From Thermogemmatispora carboxidivorans (GTDB lineage Bacteria; Chloroflexota; Ktedonobacteria; Ktedonobacterales; Ktedonobacteraceae), in assembly GCF_000702505.1 (NCBI RefSeq), contig NZ_JNIM01000001.1, positions 1 through 64,000 on the forward strand: a DNA stretch of 64,000 nt, given 5' to 3'. How positions within the stretch are numbered: the first letter of the stretch is position 1; each line of letters opens with the position of its first letter. Under the pieces are notes generated by a model. That model was not told where the DNA came from. It saw only the letters and a list, made by a program, of their open reading frames with translations, and ran no database searches. This document shows positions 36,487-44,580 of this stretch, piece after piece. The position numbers and the translations under genes are program-made.

Positions 36487-36531
36487 TTATCCACAAGTTA
36501 TCCACTTGAGGAGGGCCAAATTGGTGGATAA
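36487..36531. promoter_or_regulatory. cluster of three DnaA boxes
   Basis: TTATCCACA (36487-36495, exact consensus) and TTATCCACT (36498-36506) are in the same orientation, 11 bp apart. TTATCCACC lies in the opposite orientation (36531-36523). They lie next to an AT-rich segment and 30-70 bp upstream of the mraZ -10 element. Confidence 0.7.
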
Positions 36532-36559
36532 CACTCTTTTCGCCTCCCCCGGATTACTG

Positions 36560-36594
36560 TATAATGTAGTGGGGAGAAGTGGGGGAAAGTGGTG
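36560..36594 (+). promoter_or_regulatory. mraZ promoter and MraZ-binding repeats
   Basis: A perfect TATAAT (36560-36565) is followed directly by three direct repeats with the core GTGG spaced exactly 10 bp apart (GTGGGG 36569, GTGGGG 36579, GTGGTG 36589). GTGGG repeats at one-turn spacing are the known target of MraZ. Their position just after the -10 suits autorepression of the division cluster. Confidence 0.8.
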
Positions 36595-36677
36595 AATCTT
36601 GGCGCAGCGGTCCAGGCTGGCAGCCAGCCAGGCCGTAGGAAGGAAGATAGCTCCTCGTTACAGGGTAGAGGATGCTC

Positions 36678-37085
36678 ATGTTTCTTGGTGAATATGAACA
36701 CACGATTGACTCGAAAGGGCGCATGGCTGTGCCGGCGCGTTTTCGGGCCCAGATGGGGCGAGGAGCTGTGATCAGCAAGGGGATGGGGACCTGTCTGTCA
36801 GTCTATCCGATGCAGCGCTGGGAAGAGAAATCGGCGGAGCTGGTGGCGGGCAAGAACAGCGATGAGCTGCGCGACTTTGAGCGTCGCATCTATCCCAGCG
36901 CCAGCGAAGTCGAGCTAGATGCTCAGGGACGGATTGTGATCCCGGCCAAGCTGCGAGCCTATGCCGGGCTTGGCACGGAAGTTACCGTAGCCGGCGTGCG
37001 AGATCACTTTGAAATTTGGGATCGCGCCATCTGGCGAGCCTATCAAGAGAAGCTGGAAGCCGAAGGGGGCAAAATTCCTTTTTAA
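36678..37085 (+). CDS. mraZ: transcriptional regulator MraZ
   Basis: A 135-residue protein with two SpoVT/AbrB-like repeats: MFLGEYEHTIDSKGRMAVPA and SEVELDAQGRIVIPAKLRAYA, each with the DxxGR core. MraZ forms a ring that binds spaced GTGGG repeats and represses the division/cell wall cluster. It is the first gene of that cluster here. I use the ATG at 36678 (GAGG 6-7 nt upstream); an ATG two codons earlier is possible. Confidence 0.96.
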   Translation: MFLGEYEHTIDSKGRMAVPARFRAQMGRGAVISKGMGTCLSVYPMQRWEEKSAELVAGKNSDELRDFERRIYPSASEVELDAQGRIVIPAKLRAYAGLGTEVTVAGVRDHFEIWDRAIWRAYQEKLEAEGGKIPF

Positions 37086-37261
37086 TATCTTGGGGTCTTG
37101 GCGGAGGGTGTCAAGTGGTGCGAGTCGGGAGAGAGGGACAGGTGGGCAGGAGGTATGGCAGCTAGCTGGTGGCTGCGGTGGCTCGCGTCGCACGGGAAGG
37201 CTCTTCTTCCCTGCTGCGGAGCGCTCAGCAGCGCGTACCAAGCGGTTTAAGCGAGTGGAAT

Positions 37262-38251
37262 ATGGAAGTAAGGCACATGCCGGTGCTGCTGGAAGAGGTG
37301 GTACGGTTTCTTCAACCGCAAGCGGGCGGTCATTATATTGATGGGACATTAGGTGAAGGTGGTCATACAGAGGCGATTCTTGAATGCTCGGCTCCCGATG
37401 GCAGAGTTCTAGGTATCGATCTCGACCCCGAGGCGCTGGACCGTGTAGCGCAGCGCCTCTCCAGGTATGTGAAAAGTGGACGCCTGCTTTTGGCGCAAGG
37501 CAACTTTGCCGACCTCGAACGTATCGCTGCAGCGCAGGCTTTCGGGCCGGTCCAGGGGATTCTCCTCGACCTGGGGTTCTCGTCTCTGCAGCTTTCAAAC
37601 CCGCGGCGCGGCCTCTCTTTTACGGTGGAAGGGCCTCTGGATATGCGGCTCGATCCGGAGCAGCCGCTTTCCGCTGCCGATCTTGTGAACCGGGCCGATG
37701 AGCAGGAACTGGCCGACATCTTTTACCGCTATGGCGAAGAGCGCTACGCCCGCCAGATCGCGCGGCGCATCGGGCGTGAACGTGAGCAGGCGCCCATCAC
37801 CACTACACGTCGGCTGGCAGAAATCGTGACAGCGGCCATCGCTGCCGCGCGTCAAGGGCCCCCCCGCGATGGCATCCATCCAGCGACGCGCGTCTTTATG
37901 GCTCTGCGTATTGCCGTCAACCGCGAGCTGGAGAATCTGGAGCAAGCCTTGCCGCAGATGCTGAATCTGCTCAGCCGCGGCGTCCCGGGCGAGCGCGGCC
38001 CGGCGGGCAGGATGGCCGTGATTGCTTTTCATTCGCTAGAAGATCGCATTGTGAAGGATTTTATGAAGCGCGAGGCGACAGACTGCCTGTGTCCTCCACG
38101 GACGCCCGTCTGCGTCTGTGGCCATCGCGCGCGGTTACGCCTGCTCACTCCCAAGCCGGTGCAGCCGACGGCTGAGGAGGTTCGTGCTAACCCGCGCTCA
38201 CGTAGCGCTCGCCTGCGTGTAGCCGAACGCCTGGCAGACTCACCTGCCTGA
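37262..38251 (+). CDS. rsmH: 16S rRNA (cytosine-1402-N4) methyltransferase
   Basis: A 329-residue protein that methylates C1402 of 16S rRNA. Family landmarks are HMPVLLEEVVRFLQP, IDGTLGEGGHTEAIL (SAM motif), GIDLDPEAL, GILLDLGFSSLQL, SFTVEGPLDMRLD, VFMALRIAVNREL and FHSLEDRIVKDFM. The start at 37262 is usual in distance from the PVLLEEV motif; no strong ribosome site is seen, and the longer upstream frame is not supported. It follows mraZ as in most dcw clusters. Confidence 0.96.
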   Translation: MEVRHMPVLLEEVVRFLQPQAGGHYIDGTLGEGGHTEAILECSAPDGRVLGIDLDPEALDRVAQRLSRYVKSGRLLLAQGNFADLERIAAAQAFGPVQGILLDLGFSSLQLSNPRRGLSFTVEGPLDMRLDPEQPLSAADLVNRADEQELADIFYRYGEERYARQIARRIGREREQAPITTTRRLAEIVTAAIAAARQGPPRDGIHPATRVFMALRIAVNRELENLEQALPQMLNLLSRGVPGERGPAGRMAVIAFHSLEDRIVKDFMKREATDCLCPPRTPVCVCGHRARLRLLTPKPVQPTAEEVRANPRSRSARLRVAERLADSPA

Positions 38252-38431
38252 GCATCTTCTTCAGAGAGGTGGCAGGCTGATGCGGGCGACCTCCTCCTGC
38301 CGCTGTTGGCTCTGAGCCAGCCTCGTTGGCAATCGTCGGAGGAGCACGGCGCAACAGAGCGCGCAGCGCAGCGAGAAGCGGGCTGGAAGCAAGTGAGAGC
38401 GAGAGCAAGAGAAGAGAAAGAAGGTCCTGCC

Positions 38432-38833
38432 ATGCATTACGCCAGTGGTGGACAGAAAAAGGCTCCCACGCGGCCTATTGTGGCCGCGCGGCGCCGCCGT
38501 CAGCTACATCCCTTCTTTTTCCAGATGGGGCCGGTGGCGCTGACCATCAGCAGCGTTCTGTTGATCGCCCTGATGGCCCTGCTCTACTTGTCGCAGCTGA
38601 GTCAAGCGCTCAATGTGAACCAGCAGATTCAGGATTATCAGGCAAAGCAGGCAGTGCTGCAGCGGCAGAATCAGGACCTGGTCAACACCCTGGCGCAGGA
38701 GCAGTCGCCGGCCTATATTGCCGCCCATGCCCAGGCTCAGGGGCTGGTTCCTGCCGACCCGAAGGCTGTTGAAGTGCTGGAGGTGCCCGGTTTGCAGTCT
38801 GTTCCCAATCAACAGTCGGGAGCGGCCCCCTGA
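38432..38833 (+). CDS. FtsL-like septum protein
   Basis: A 133-residue bitopic protein: a basic cytoplasmic N-terminus (ARRRRQLHP), one transmembrane helix (VALTISSVLLIALMALLYL, about 31-50) and an extracytoplasmic coiled coil (QQIQDYQAKQAVLQRQNQDLV). A short C-terminal tail follows. This topology and its place between rsmH and ftsI identify it as the FtsL/DivIC-like component of the divisome. Sequence similarity within the family is always low, so the call relies on layout and topology. AAGG lies 7 nt before the ATG. Confidence 0.75.
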   Translation: MHYASGGQKKAPTRPIVAARRRRQLHPFFFQMGPVALTISSVLLIALMALLYLSQLSQALNVNQQIQDYQAKQAVLQRQNQDLVNTLAQEQSPAYIAAHAQAQGLVPADPKAVEVLEVPGLQSVPNQQSGAAP

Positions 38834-39078
38834 TGCAGTGTCCCGTCTCCGTCTCTCTGAGGGTCAGTGAACGAGTGAGCTGAGTGGGTATGAAGCCTGC
38901 AACAGTGCCCTCTGGATCTGGATCTGGATCGCTGGCTGGAGGAAGAGCAATCGACCAGCCAGTCAGCGCTGGAGGTCCAGGCCAGGGTACGGGCCTGCCG
39001 GGGGAGTCAGCGCGATGGATGAAGGAAGGACGCATGAAGAAGACGAGGAGAAGCATTCCGCCACGGGGAGGAGGCTAG

Positions 39079-40860
39079 ATGAGCACGGAGGTTCGCCGCG
39101 CGCGCGCCCGGCAAATGCTCATCTTCTTGCTGGTCTGCGTTGGCATGCTTGCCCTGCTCGGACGACTCTACTACTGGCAGGTCGTCGAGGCCTACAGTGG
39201 TCACAAGCTAGCGCTACTGGCCAGCCAGGAGCATATTCATGATCAGGTGCTGACCGCTTCGCGCGGCCTGATCTACGATGCCAATGGCCTGGTGCTCGCA
39301 ACCAACGTGGTACGCGACGACGTCTATATCGAGCCGGTTCAGTTCTCCGAGGACCACCCCGATGATCTGCAGGAGGCCCTCTCACAAACCCTGACGGCTC
39401 TTCATAGCGTCCTGCCTACGCTCTCCGTCGCCGAGACGCGCCGGGCCTTTATGGAGGCGCTTGCCGCCAATCGCTGGTCGTTGCTCATCGCTCGCGCGGT
39501 CTCCCCACAGCAGAGTGAGCGCCTCCGTGAGCTGGCCCTGCCCGCGGTCTTCCTGGCCCCTCAGACTGAGCGCATCTATCCCCAGGGGGATCTTGCCGCC
39601 CAGGTGCTCGGCTATGTAGGCTACGTCAGCGGCAGTTCGTCCCAGCAGGGCGTCTATGGAATCGAAGCCCAATATAATAGCTTGCTCGCCGGCAAGCCAG
39701 GCAGCCTGACCGCTGAGCGCGACCTCTATGGTAATCCCTTGGTGGTCGGCGCCAGCTCGGAAGAGCCACCCGTGCCCGGCGCCAATCTGACGCTGACCAT
39801 CGATAGCACGATCCAGTACTTTGTGCAGACGCAGCTGGCCACAACAGTTAAACAGCTCGGCGCTCAGGGCGGCACCGTGGTGGTGCTCGATGCCCACACC
39901 GGGGCCGTGGTGGCAATGGCCGGCTACCCGAGCTATGACCCGAATCAGTATGGACGCTACGCCGACCAGACTGGTTGCCTCCACAGTGAGGAGGTCTATC
40001 TGAATCCGGCTCTCTACTGCGCCTATGAACCTGGTTCGACCTTGAAGGCCGTGACGATGGCGGCAGCCCTCGATCAGGGCCTGATTACGCCCAATACGAC
40101 AATCTATGACCGCGGCTATCTGACGTTCAACGATGGGACGCCTATGGTGACGAACTGGCAGAACCAGGCCTGGGGACGCGAGACGATGACCGAGGTGCTG
40201 GTCCATTCGGCCAATGTCGGTGCCGCCTATGTGGCCCACGACCTGCTCGGCCCCGCTCGCTATTATCCCTATCTGGCTCGCTTCGGCTTCGGTCTGCGCA
40301 CCGGTATCGATAGCCCCGAAGCCACCGGCTTCTATCGCCGTCCCGGCTCGCCCGGCTGGACACCCAGCGATCTGGCCCGCCAGGCCTTCGGCCAGAGTAT
40401 TCTGGCGACGCCCTTGCAGGTGGCTCTGGCTTACCAGGCCATTGCCAACGACGGCCTGATGATGCGCCCGTATCTGGTCTCCGCTATCGATGCCAATGGC
40501 CATGTGACCAGGATTCAGCCCCAGGTCGTGCGCCGCGTCATTAGCAGTAAGGCGGCCCATGAGTTGACCAGTATGCTGGAGGTGGCGGCGATCGATGGCT
40601 CCGCTCAACGCGCCCTCGTCCCGGGCTATACGGTCGCCGCGAAAACCGGCACCGCCACCACGCAGGGGATCTCGGAGGATCAGACTGAGGCTTCGGTCGC
40701 GGGCTTCTTGCCCGCCTCCCATCCTCGCTTCGTGATTCTGGTGAAGCTGGATCGCCCCCAGGCCAGTATCTACGGCGGGACCGCCGCCGCTCCTCTGTGG
40801 AAGACCATCGCCCAGGAGCTGATGTGGTACTATCATGTCCCGCCCGATCAGTCGCAGTGA
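39079..40860 (+). CDS. ftsI: septal peptidoglycan transpeptidase (FtsI/PBP2-type)
   Basis: A 593-residue class B penicillin-binding protein. It has one N-terminal membrane anchor (about 12-30), a dimerisation domain beginning ASRGLIYDANGLVLA, and a transpeptidase domain. The domain carries the active-site SxxK in PGSTLKAVTMAAA (about 320), SxN in HSANVGAAYV (about 377) and KTG in AAKTGTATTQG (about 522). It cross-links septal peptidoglycan with FtsW outside the membrane. GGGGAGGAGG lies close upstream. I see no C-terminal PASTA repeats. Confidence 0.95.
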   Translation: MSTEVRRARARQMLIFLLVCVGMLALLGRLYYWQVVEAYSGHKLALLASQEHIHDQVLTASRGLIYDANGLVLATNVVRDDVYIEPVQFSEDHPDDLQEALSQTLTALHSVLPTLSVAETRRAFMEALAANRWSLLIARAVSPQQSERLRELALPAVFLAPQTERIYPQGDLAAQVLGYVGYVSGSSSQQGVYGIEAQYNSLLAGKPGSLTAERDLYGNPLVVGASSEEPPVPGANLTLTIDSTIQYFVQTQLATTVKQLGAQGGTVVVLDAHTGAVVAMAGYPSYDPNQYGRYADQTGCLHSEEVYLNPALYCAYEPGSTLKAVTMAAALDQGLITPNTTIYDRGYLTFNDGTPMVTNWQNQAWGRETMTEVLVHSANVGAAYVAHDLLGPARYYPYLARFGFGLRTGIDSPEATGFYRRPGSPGWTPSDLARQAFGQSILATPLQVALAYQAIANDGLMMRPYLVSAIDANGHVTRIQPQVVRRVISSKAAHELTSMLEVAAIDGSAQRALVPGYTVAAKTGTATTQGISEDQTEASVAGFLPASHPRFVILVKLDRPQASIYGGTAAAPLWKTIAQELMWYYHVPPDQSQ

Positions 40861-40890
40861 TTTCTTTCTGGTACTATAAAAAGGTGCGAA

Positions 40891-41271
40891 ATGGAATTAC
40901 AGGATCAGAAGCAAGAGCGTGACGATCTTGATCTACAGAAGCAGGCGCAGCAGCTGGAGCAGCTTGAGCTGAGCGAAACCTGGCGACAGTTGTTGGGGCT
41001 GGCGGGCCAGTCTGGACAGCAAGAGAGGGCCGAAGCGCCTGCCCCCACAGAGCCGGTAGTGATCGAGCCGCTCCCCAATGATCCTTGGAGCGAGCTGGTA
41101 CAGACCCGCGGTACGGAGGTCGTCGATCTGCAGCGCCTGCATGCCAGCCATGAACCACTCAGCGAGCAGGATGTGGAGCAAGCCCTCCAGGCGATACAGG
41201 AGCAGCCTACCCAGTCGGCTCAGGCCCAAACCCGTGAGACCAATGGCCAGCCGCTGGAGGGAGAGAGCTGA
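40891..41271 (+). CDS. small acidic protein of unknown function in the division cluster
   Basis: A 126-residue, Gln/Glu-rich soluble protein without membrane segments. The first ~45 residues form a likely helix or coiled coil (KQAQQLEQLELSETWRQLL). A Pro-rich linker follows, then a helical segment LSEQDVEQALQAIQE. I recognise no family. AAGG lies 6 nt before the ATG, and the gene sits between ftsI and ftsW where murE, murF, mraY and murD stand in other bacteria. A TACTATAAA just upstream could be a weak internal -10. Confidence 0.7.
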   Translation: MELQDQKQERDDLDLQKQAQQLEQLELSETWRQLLGLAGQSGQQERAEAPAPTEPVVIEPLPNDPWSELVQTRGTEVVDLQRLHASHEPLSEQDVEQALQAIQEQPTQSAQAQTRETNGQPLEGES

Positions 41272-41330
41272 AAATGCAGCGGTGTCTATCGTTTTTCATG
41301 CCATAGCGATTAAGAACATAGAGTATTACA

Positions 41331-42974
41331 ATGCCTGATGAGCGTCAGCGACAAGCTCGACAAGCGAGGCTGGGCAACCAGGGGAGGCGGCGCGAGGCGT
41401 TGCCTCACCTGCGCTCGCCAGCGCTGGAGGCCCTGGCCAGGGACGCAAGCGCCGGGCAAGGCCAGAGCGAGCGCGACAAGAAGAGGCCGCCGGCGGGGCG
41501 GACCCCACGTAAGCCGGTCTCCAGCCAGGCCTATCTCGCCGCCGAGGAACAGCTGAAGGTGCCCGCGCTGGCACGCAAGAAGCTGCCTGCGCGAGCTGTC
41601 AGGCTACTGGATGGCGTGCTGAACCGCGTAGAGCAGGCGGCCCCCGCCCGCCCTGAGCGCAGCGGTTTAACTGCTGGCTGGCGCCGGAGGCTGCTGGCTG
41701 AAGAAGAGAGCGCCACGGCGACTGCAGCGCCTCCCACGGAGATGAGCGAGGATGAGCAGCGTCGCCTTGAGGAGCTGGAGATGCGCCTGCCGCGCGTTGC
41801 CGGCAGAATCGATCACTGGCTGCTCATCGTTGTCCTCGCCTTGCTCTGCCTGGGCCTGGTCATGGTCTACAGCGCCAGCTCATTCATCTCGGCCAGCCTC
41901 TATGGCGATGCCTCCTACATTTTTCAGCGTGAACTGTTGTGGGCTGTGCTCGGCGTCATCGCCATGCTGGTGACGATGCATATCGACTACCGGCTCTGGC
42001 GCCGCTTCTCGCTCATCGGCATGCTGGCTGCCCTGGCCCTGCTGGTCCTGGTCTTGAAGTTCGGGACAAGCGCCTATGGGGCCACGCGCTGGCTGACCTT
42101 TGGCTCGTTCATCTCGTTTCAGCCCAGCGAGCTGGTCAAGCTGGTGCTCGCCCTCTACATTGCAGACTGGTTGGCGCGCAAGGGTAATCAGGTCAGGACC
42201 TTCCTCTATGGCCTGGCGCCGTTCGTGATCCTTGTAGGGGTGGTGCTCGGGCTGGTCTTGCTGGAAAAGGATATGGGCACCGCGGTGATTATCGCTGTGG
42301 CGGCGACGGCGATGTTTTTCTCCGCCGGGGCCAATATCGCCCAGCTCCTGCTAGCGCTGGCTTGTGGCGGCCTGGTCTTTCTTACTCAGGCCTTCAGGGG
42401 CTATCGCTACTTCCGCCTGCTTGGCTTCCTGGACCCGTTCCGCGATGTGACTGGGATCAACTTGCAGCTCTATCAGTCGCTGCTTGCGCTCGGCTCAGGG
42501 GGATGGTTCGGCCTCGGTCTGGGGGCGAGCCGGCAGAAGACCGGCTATCTGCCGCTGCCCTATATCGATTCTATTTTCGCCATTATTGGTGAGGAATTGG
42601 GCTTTATCGGCTGTGCCACAGTGATGCTGCTCTTCCTGTGGCTGGCCTTTCGAGGTTTTCGCCTGGCCCGGCGCACGCCAGATCTCTATGGCTCGCTGCT
42701 CGCCACGGGAATCACCACCTGGATCGTCGTACAGGCCATGATCAACATTGGCTCAAGCACGGCCTCGATCCCTTACACCGGGGTGCCGCTGCCATTCATC
42801 AGCTTCGGCGGCTCCTCTCTGGTAGTCTCGATGGCGGCGGTCGGCGTGCTGCTCAATATCTCGCGTTATGTCCAGGAGCCGGATGACCCGCTCTTCTCGC
42901 GGCGCACACTGGAACTCCGCCTGAAGCGAGGTCGCCAGCGTGCCGCGGCGCGCTCTCGTCAGGGTGCTGGTTGA
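41331..42974 (+). CDS. ftsW: peptidoglycan glycosyltransferase FtsW with long N-terminal extension
   Basis: A 547-residue SEDS protein. Residues 1-160 are a basic, Arg/Ala/Pro-rich cytoplasmic extension not usual in FtsW. Ten or so membrane helices follow, starting WLLIVVLALLCLGLVMVYSA. SEDS motifs include FGTSAYGATRWL, SFQPSELVKLVLALYIA, LLEKDMGTAVIIA, IDSIFAIIGEELGFIG and TGVPLPFISFGGSSL. FtsW polymerises lipid II at the septum together with the transpeptidase two genes upstream. The C-terminus is short and basic. Confidence 0.93.
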   Translation: MPDERQRQARQARLGNQGRRREALPHLRSPALEALARDASAGQGQSERDKKRPPAGRTPRKPVSSQAYLAAEEQLKVPALARKKLPARAVRLLDGVLNRVEQAAPARPERSGLTAGWRRRLLAEEESATATAAPPTEMSEDEQRRLEELEMRLPRVAGRIDHWLLIVVLALLCLGLVMVYSASSFISASLYGDASYIFQRELLWAVLGVIAMLVTMHIDYRLWRRFSLIGMLAALALLVLVLKFGTSAYGATRWLTFGSFISFQPSELVKLVLALYIADWLARKGNQVRTFLYGLAPFVILVGVVLGLVLLEKDMGTAVIIAVAATAMFFSAGANIAQLLLALACGGLVFLTQAFRGYRYFRLLGFLDPFRDVTGINLQLYQSLLALGSGGWFGLGLGASRQKTGYLPLPYIDSIFAIIGEELGFIGCATVMLLFLWLAFRGFRLARRTPDLYGSLLATGITTWIVVQAMINIGSSTASIPYTGVPLPFISFGGSSLVVSMAAVGVLLNISRYVQEPDDPLFSRRTLELRLKRGRQRAAARSRQGAG

Positions 42975-43011
42975 GCAGCCGGAACCATGATTGACGGGCC
43001 GGCTGCGTGCT

Positions 43012-43046
43012 GGGAAGACGACAGCCAGGTGCGAACTGGTCTTCCC
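43012..43046 (+). other. hairpin between ftsW and murG
   Basis: GGGAAGAC pairs with GTCTTCCC (43012-43019 with 43039-43046), and CCAG/CTGG can pair inside. It lies in a 293-bp gap, the longest between ftsI and ftsQ. No T-run follows, so it may be an attenuator or processing site. Confidence 0.35.
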
Positions 43047-43267
43047 GTGCTCATGAGTGGCTTTTGAACGGTCAACACAGATCATACTCTTATGTCGATG
43101 AAGGAAAAAGCGAGGATACTCTCGCGTGACTCTGTACAAAACGATGCCGCCGGGGTGGAAGCCGGTAGTGCTCCTGGTGCCTGGCCTCACTGGCGATGGA
43201 AACCAGGTTGGTCTGCGGGCGGGCTGCTTCTCCGGCGAGAACCTTTTGCCCTTGTGGTAGGCAGTGT

Positions 43268-44434
43268 ATGAGGATACTGGTATCAGGCGGCGGCACCGGC
43301 GGGCATATCTATCCTGCACTGGCGGTGGCGACGCAGCTACAACGGACTTTTCAGGCGGAGATTCTCTATCTGGGAAGCGACGATGGGCTGGAGGCCGAAC
43401 TGGCCCCAGCTGCTGGCCTGCCTTTCGTGACGATTAAGGCGGGCAAACTGGCGCGCTATCTCTCATGGCGCACAGTCACAGGGCTGGCGCGGGTGCCTGT
43501 CGGCATTGTTCAAGCGATCGGCGTGGTGCGTCGCTTCCGTCCGCAGGTGGTCTTTACCAGCGGCGGCTACGTGGCTGTCCCGGCTGGCCTGGCTGCCTGG
43601 CTACATCGTATTCCCTTGCTGATGCATCAGCAAGATGTACCTGCGAACCTGTCCAATCGCTTATTAGCGCCGCTGGCGACATCTATCTCGCTGGCCTTTG
43701 AAGATTCGCGGGTCTATTTCCCGGCTCGCAAGACCCTCCACGTCGGCAACCCGGTGCGTCAGGCGATTCTGGACGTGCGCCGTGTGCCGGTTGAGCAGGC
43801 TCGTCAGCAACTGGGCCTCGACCCGCTCTATCCGCTGGTCCTGGTGACCGGCGGTAGCCAGGGGGCGCGCCATCTGAATCAGGTAACCTGCCGGGCCTTG
43901 CCGGCGCTCCTGGAGCGCTGCCAGGTCCTGCAGATCAGTGGGAAAAAGCTCTTTCAGGAGACAGAGGCTCTGGCCCGGCGCTCGCTGGCCCCTGTCTCCG
44001 AAGAGCTGTCTAGACGCTACCGTCTGGTGCCCTATCTGGATGAGGAGATGGCGCTTGCCCTGCAGGCGGCGGATATTGTTGTCTGCCGTGCCGGGGCGGC
44101 CACCCTCAGCGAGCTGGCGGTCTTGGGCAAGCCGAGCATCCTGGTGCCGCTGCCTCCGGCGATCGGTTCCTCGCCCCAGGAGGCCAATGCGGCCATGTTC
44201 GGGCGCCGTCGGGCAGCGCTGGTGGTGCGCAATGACGATCTCACCCCCCAGGTGCTGGCCGGCCATGTAGAGACGTTGCTGACCAACCCGACCTATCGCG
44301 AGGCGATGGTGCGAGCGGTCAGCTCCCTGGCGCGACCAGATGCCACCGAGGCTATCGCCGAAGCCGTGGCGCGTCTGGCTGGCCTGGCCCCTACGCGCGA
44401 GGAGCAGCCGGCCTCTGTTGAGGCCAGAAGCTAG
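43268..44434 (+). CDS. murG: UDP-GlcNAc:lipid I N-acetylglucosaminyltransferase
   Basis: A 388-residue GT-B enzyme that makes lipid II at the inner membrane face. The N-terminal glycine loop GGGTGGHIYPALAVA (7-21), VVFTSGGYVAVPAGLAA, LLMHQQDVPANLSNRLLA, LVTGGSQGARHLN and RAGAATLSELAVLGKPSILVPLP are all typical. The usual NEQN motif reads PQEANAAMF here. The start at 43268 gives the standard N-terminus directly before the first glycine loop. Confidence 0.96.
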   Translation: MRILVSGGGTGGHIYPALAVATQLQRTFQAEILYLGSDDGLEAELAPAAGLPFVTIKAGKLARYLSWRTVTGLARVPVGIVQAIGVVRRFRPQVVFTSGGYVAVPAGLAAWLHRIPLLMHQQDVPANLSNRLLAPLATSISLAFEDSRVYFPARKTLHVGNPVRQAILDVRRVPVEQARQQLGLDPLYPLVLVTGGSQGARHLNQVTCRALPALLERCQVLQISGKKLFQETEALARRSLAPVSEELSRRYRLVPYLDEEMALALQAADIVVCRAGAATLSELAVLGKPSILVPLPPAIGSSPQEANAAMFGRRRAALVVRNDDLTPQVLAGHVETLLTNPTYREAMVRAVSSLARPDATEAIAEAVARLAGLAPTREEQPASVEARS

Positions 44435-44580
44435 CTGGGGTGGAGGCTGTCCGAGCGAGGGCAGGCTGGCAAAGGGCCGGCGGGTGGCGGGCGCCGTCCG
44501 CTCGCCCCTGGTGACACAGATCAGCAAGCTACCGTCTAAAGAGACAGGCTGCGATGGAGAGAGCAGAGAGAAAACTGACC

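Noticed and set aside
36390..36531. Chromosomal replication origin
   Set aside because: Only three or four DnaA boxes, no dnaA/dnaN/gyrB neighbours and no skew information. Recorded as a regulatory cluster instead.
39382..40836. Minus-strand ORF of 484 codons
   Set aside because: It is a shadow of ftsI, with no motif and the wrong strand for the operon.
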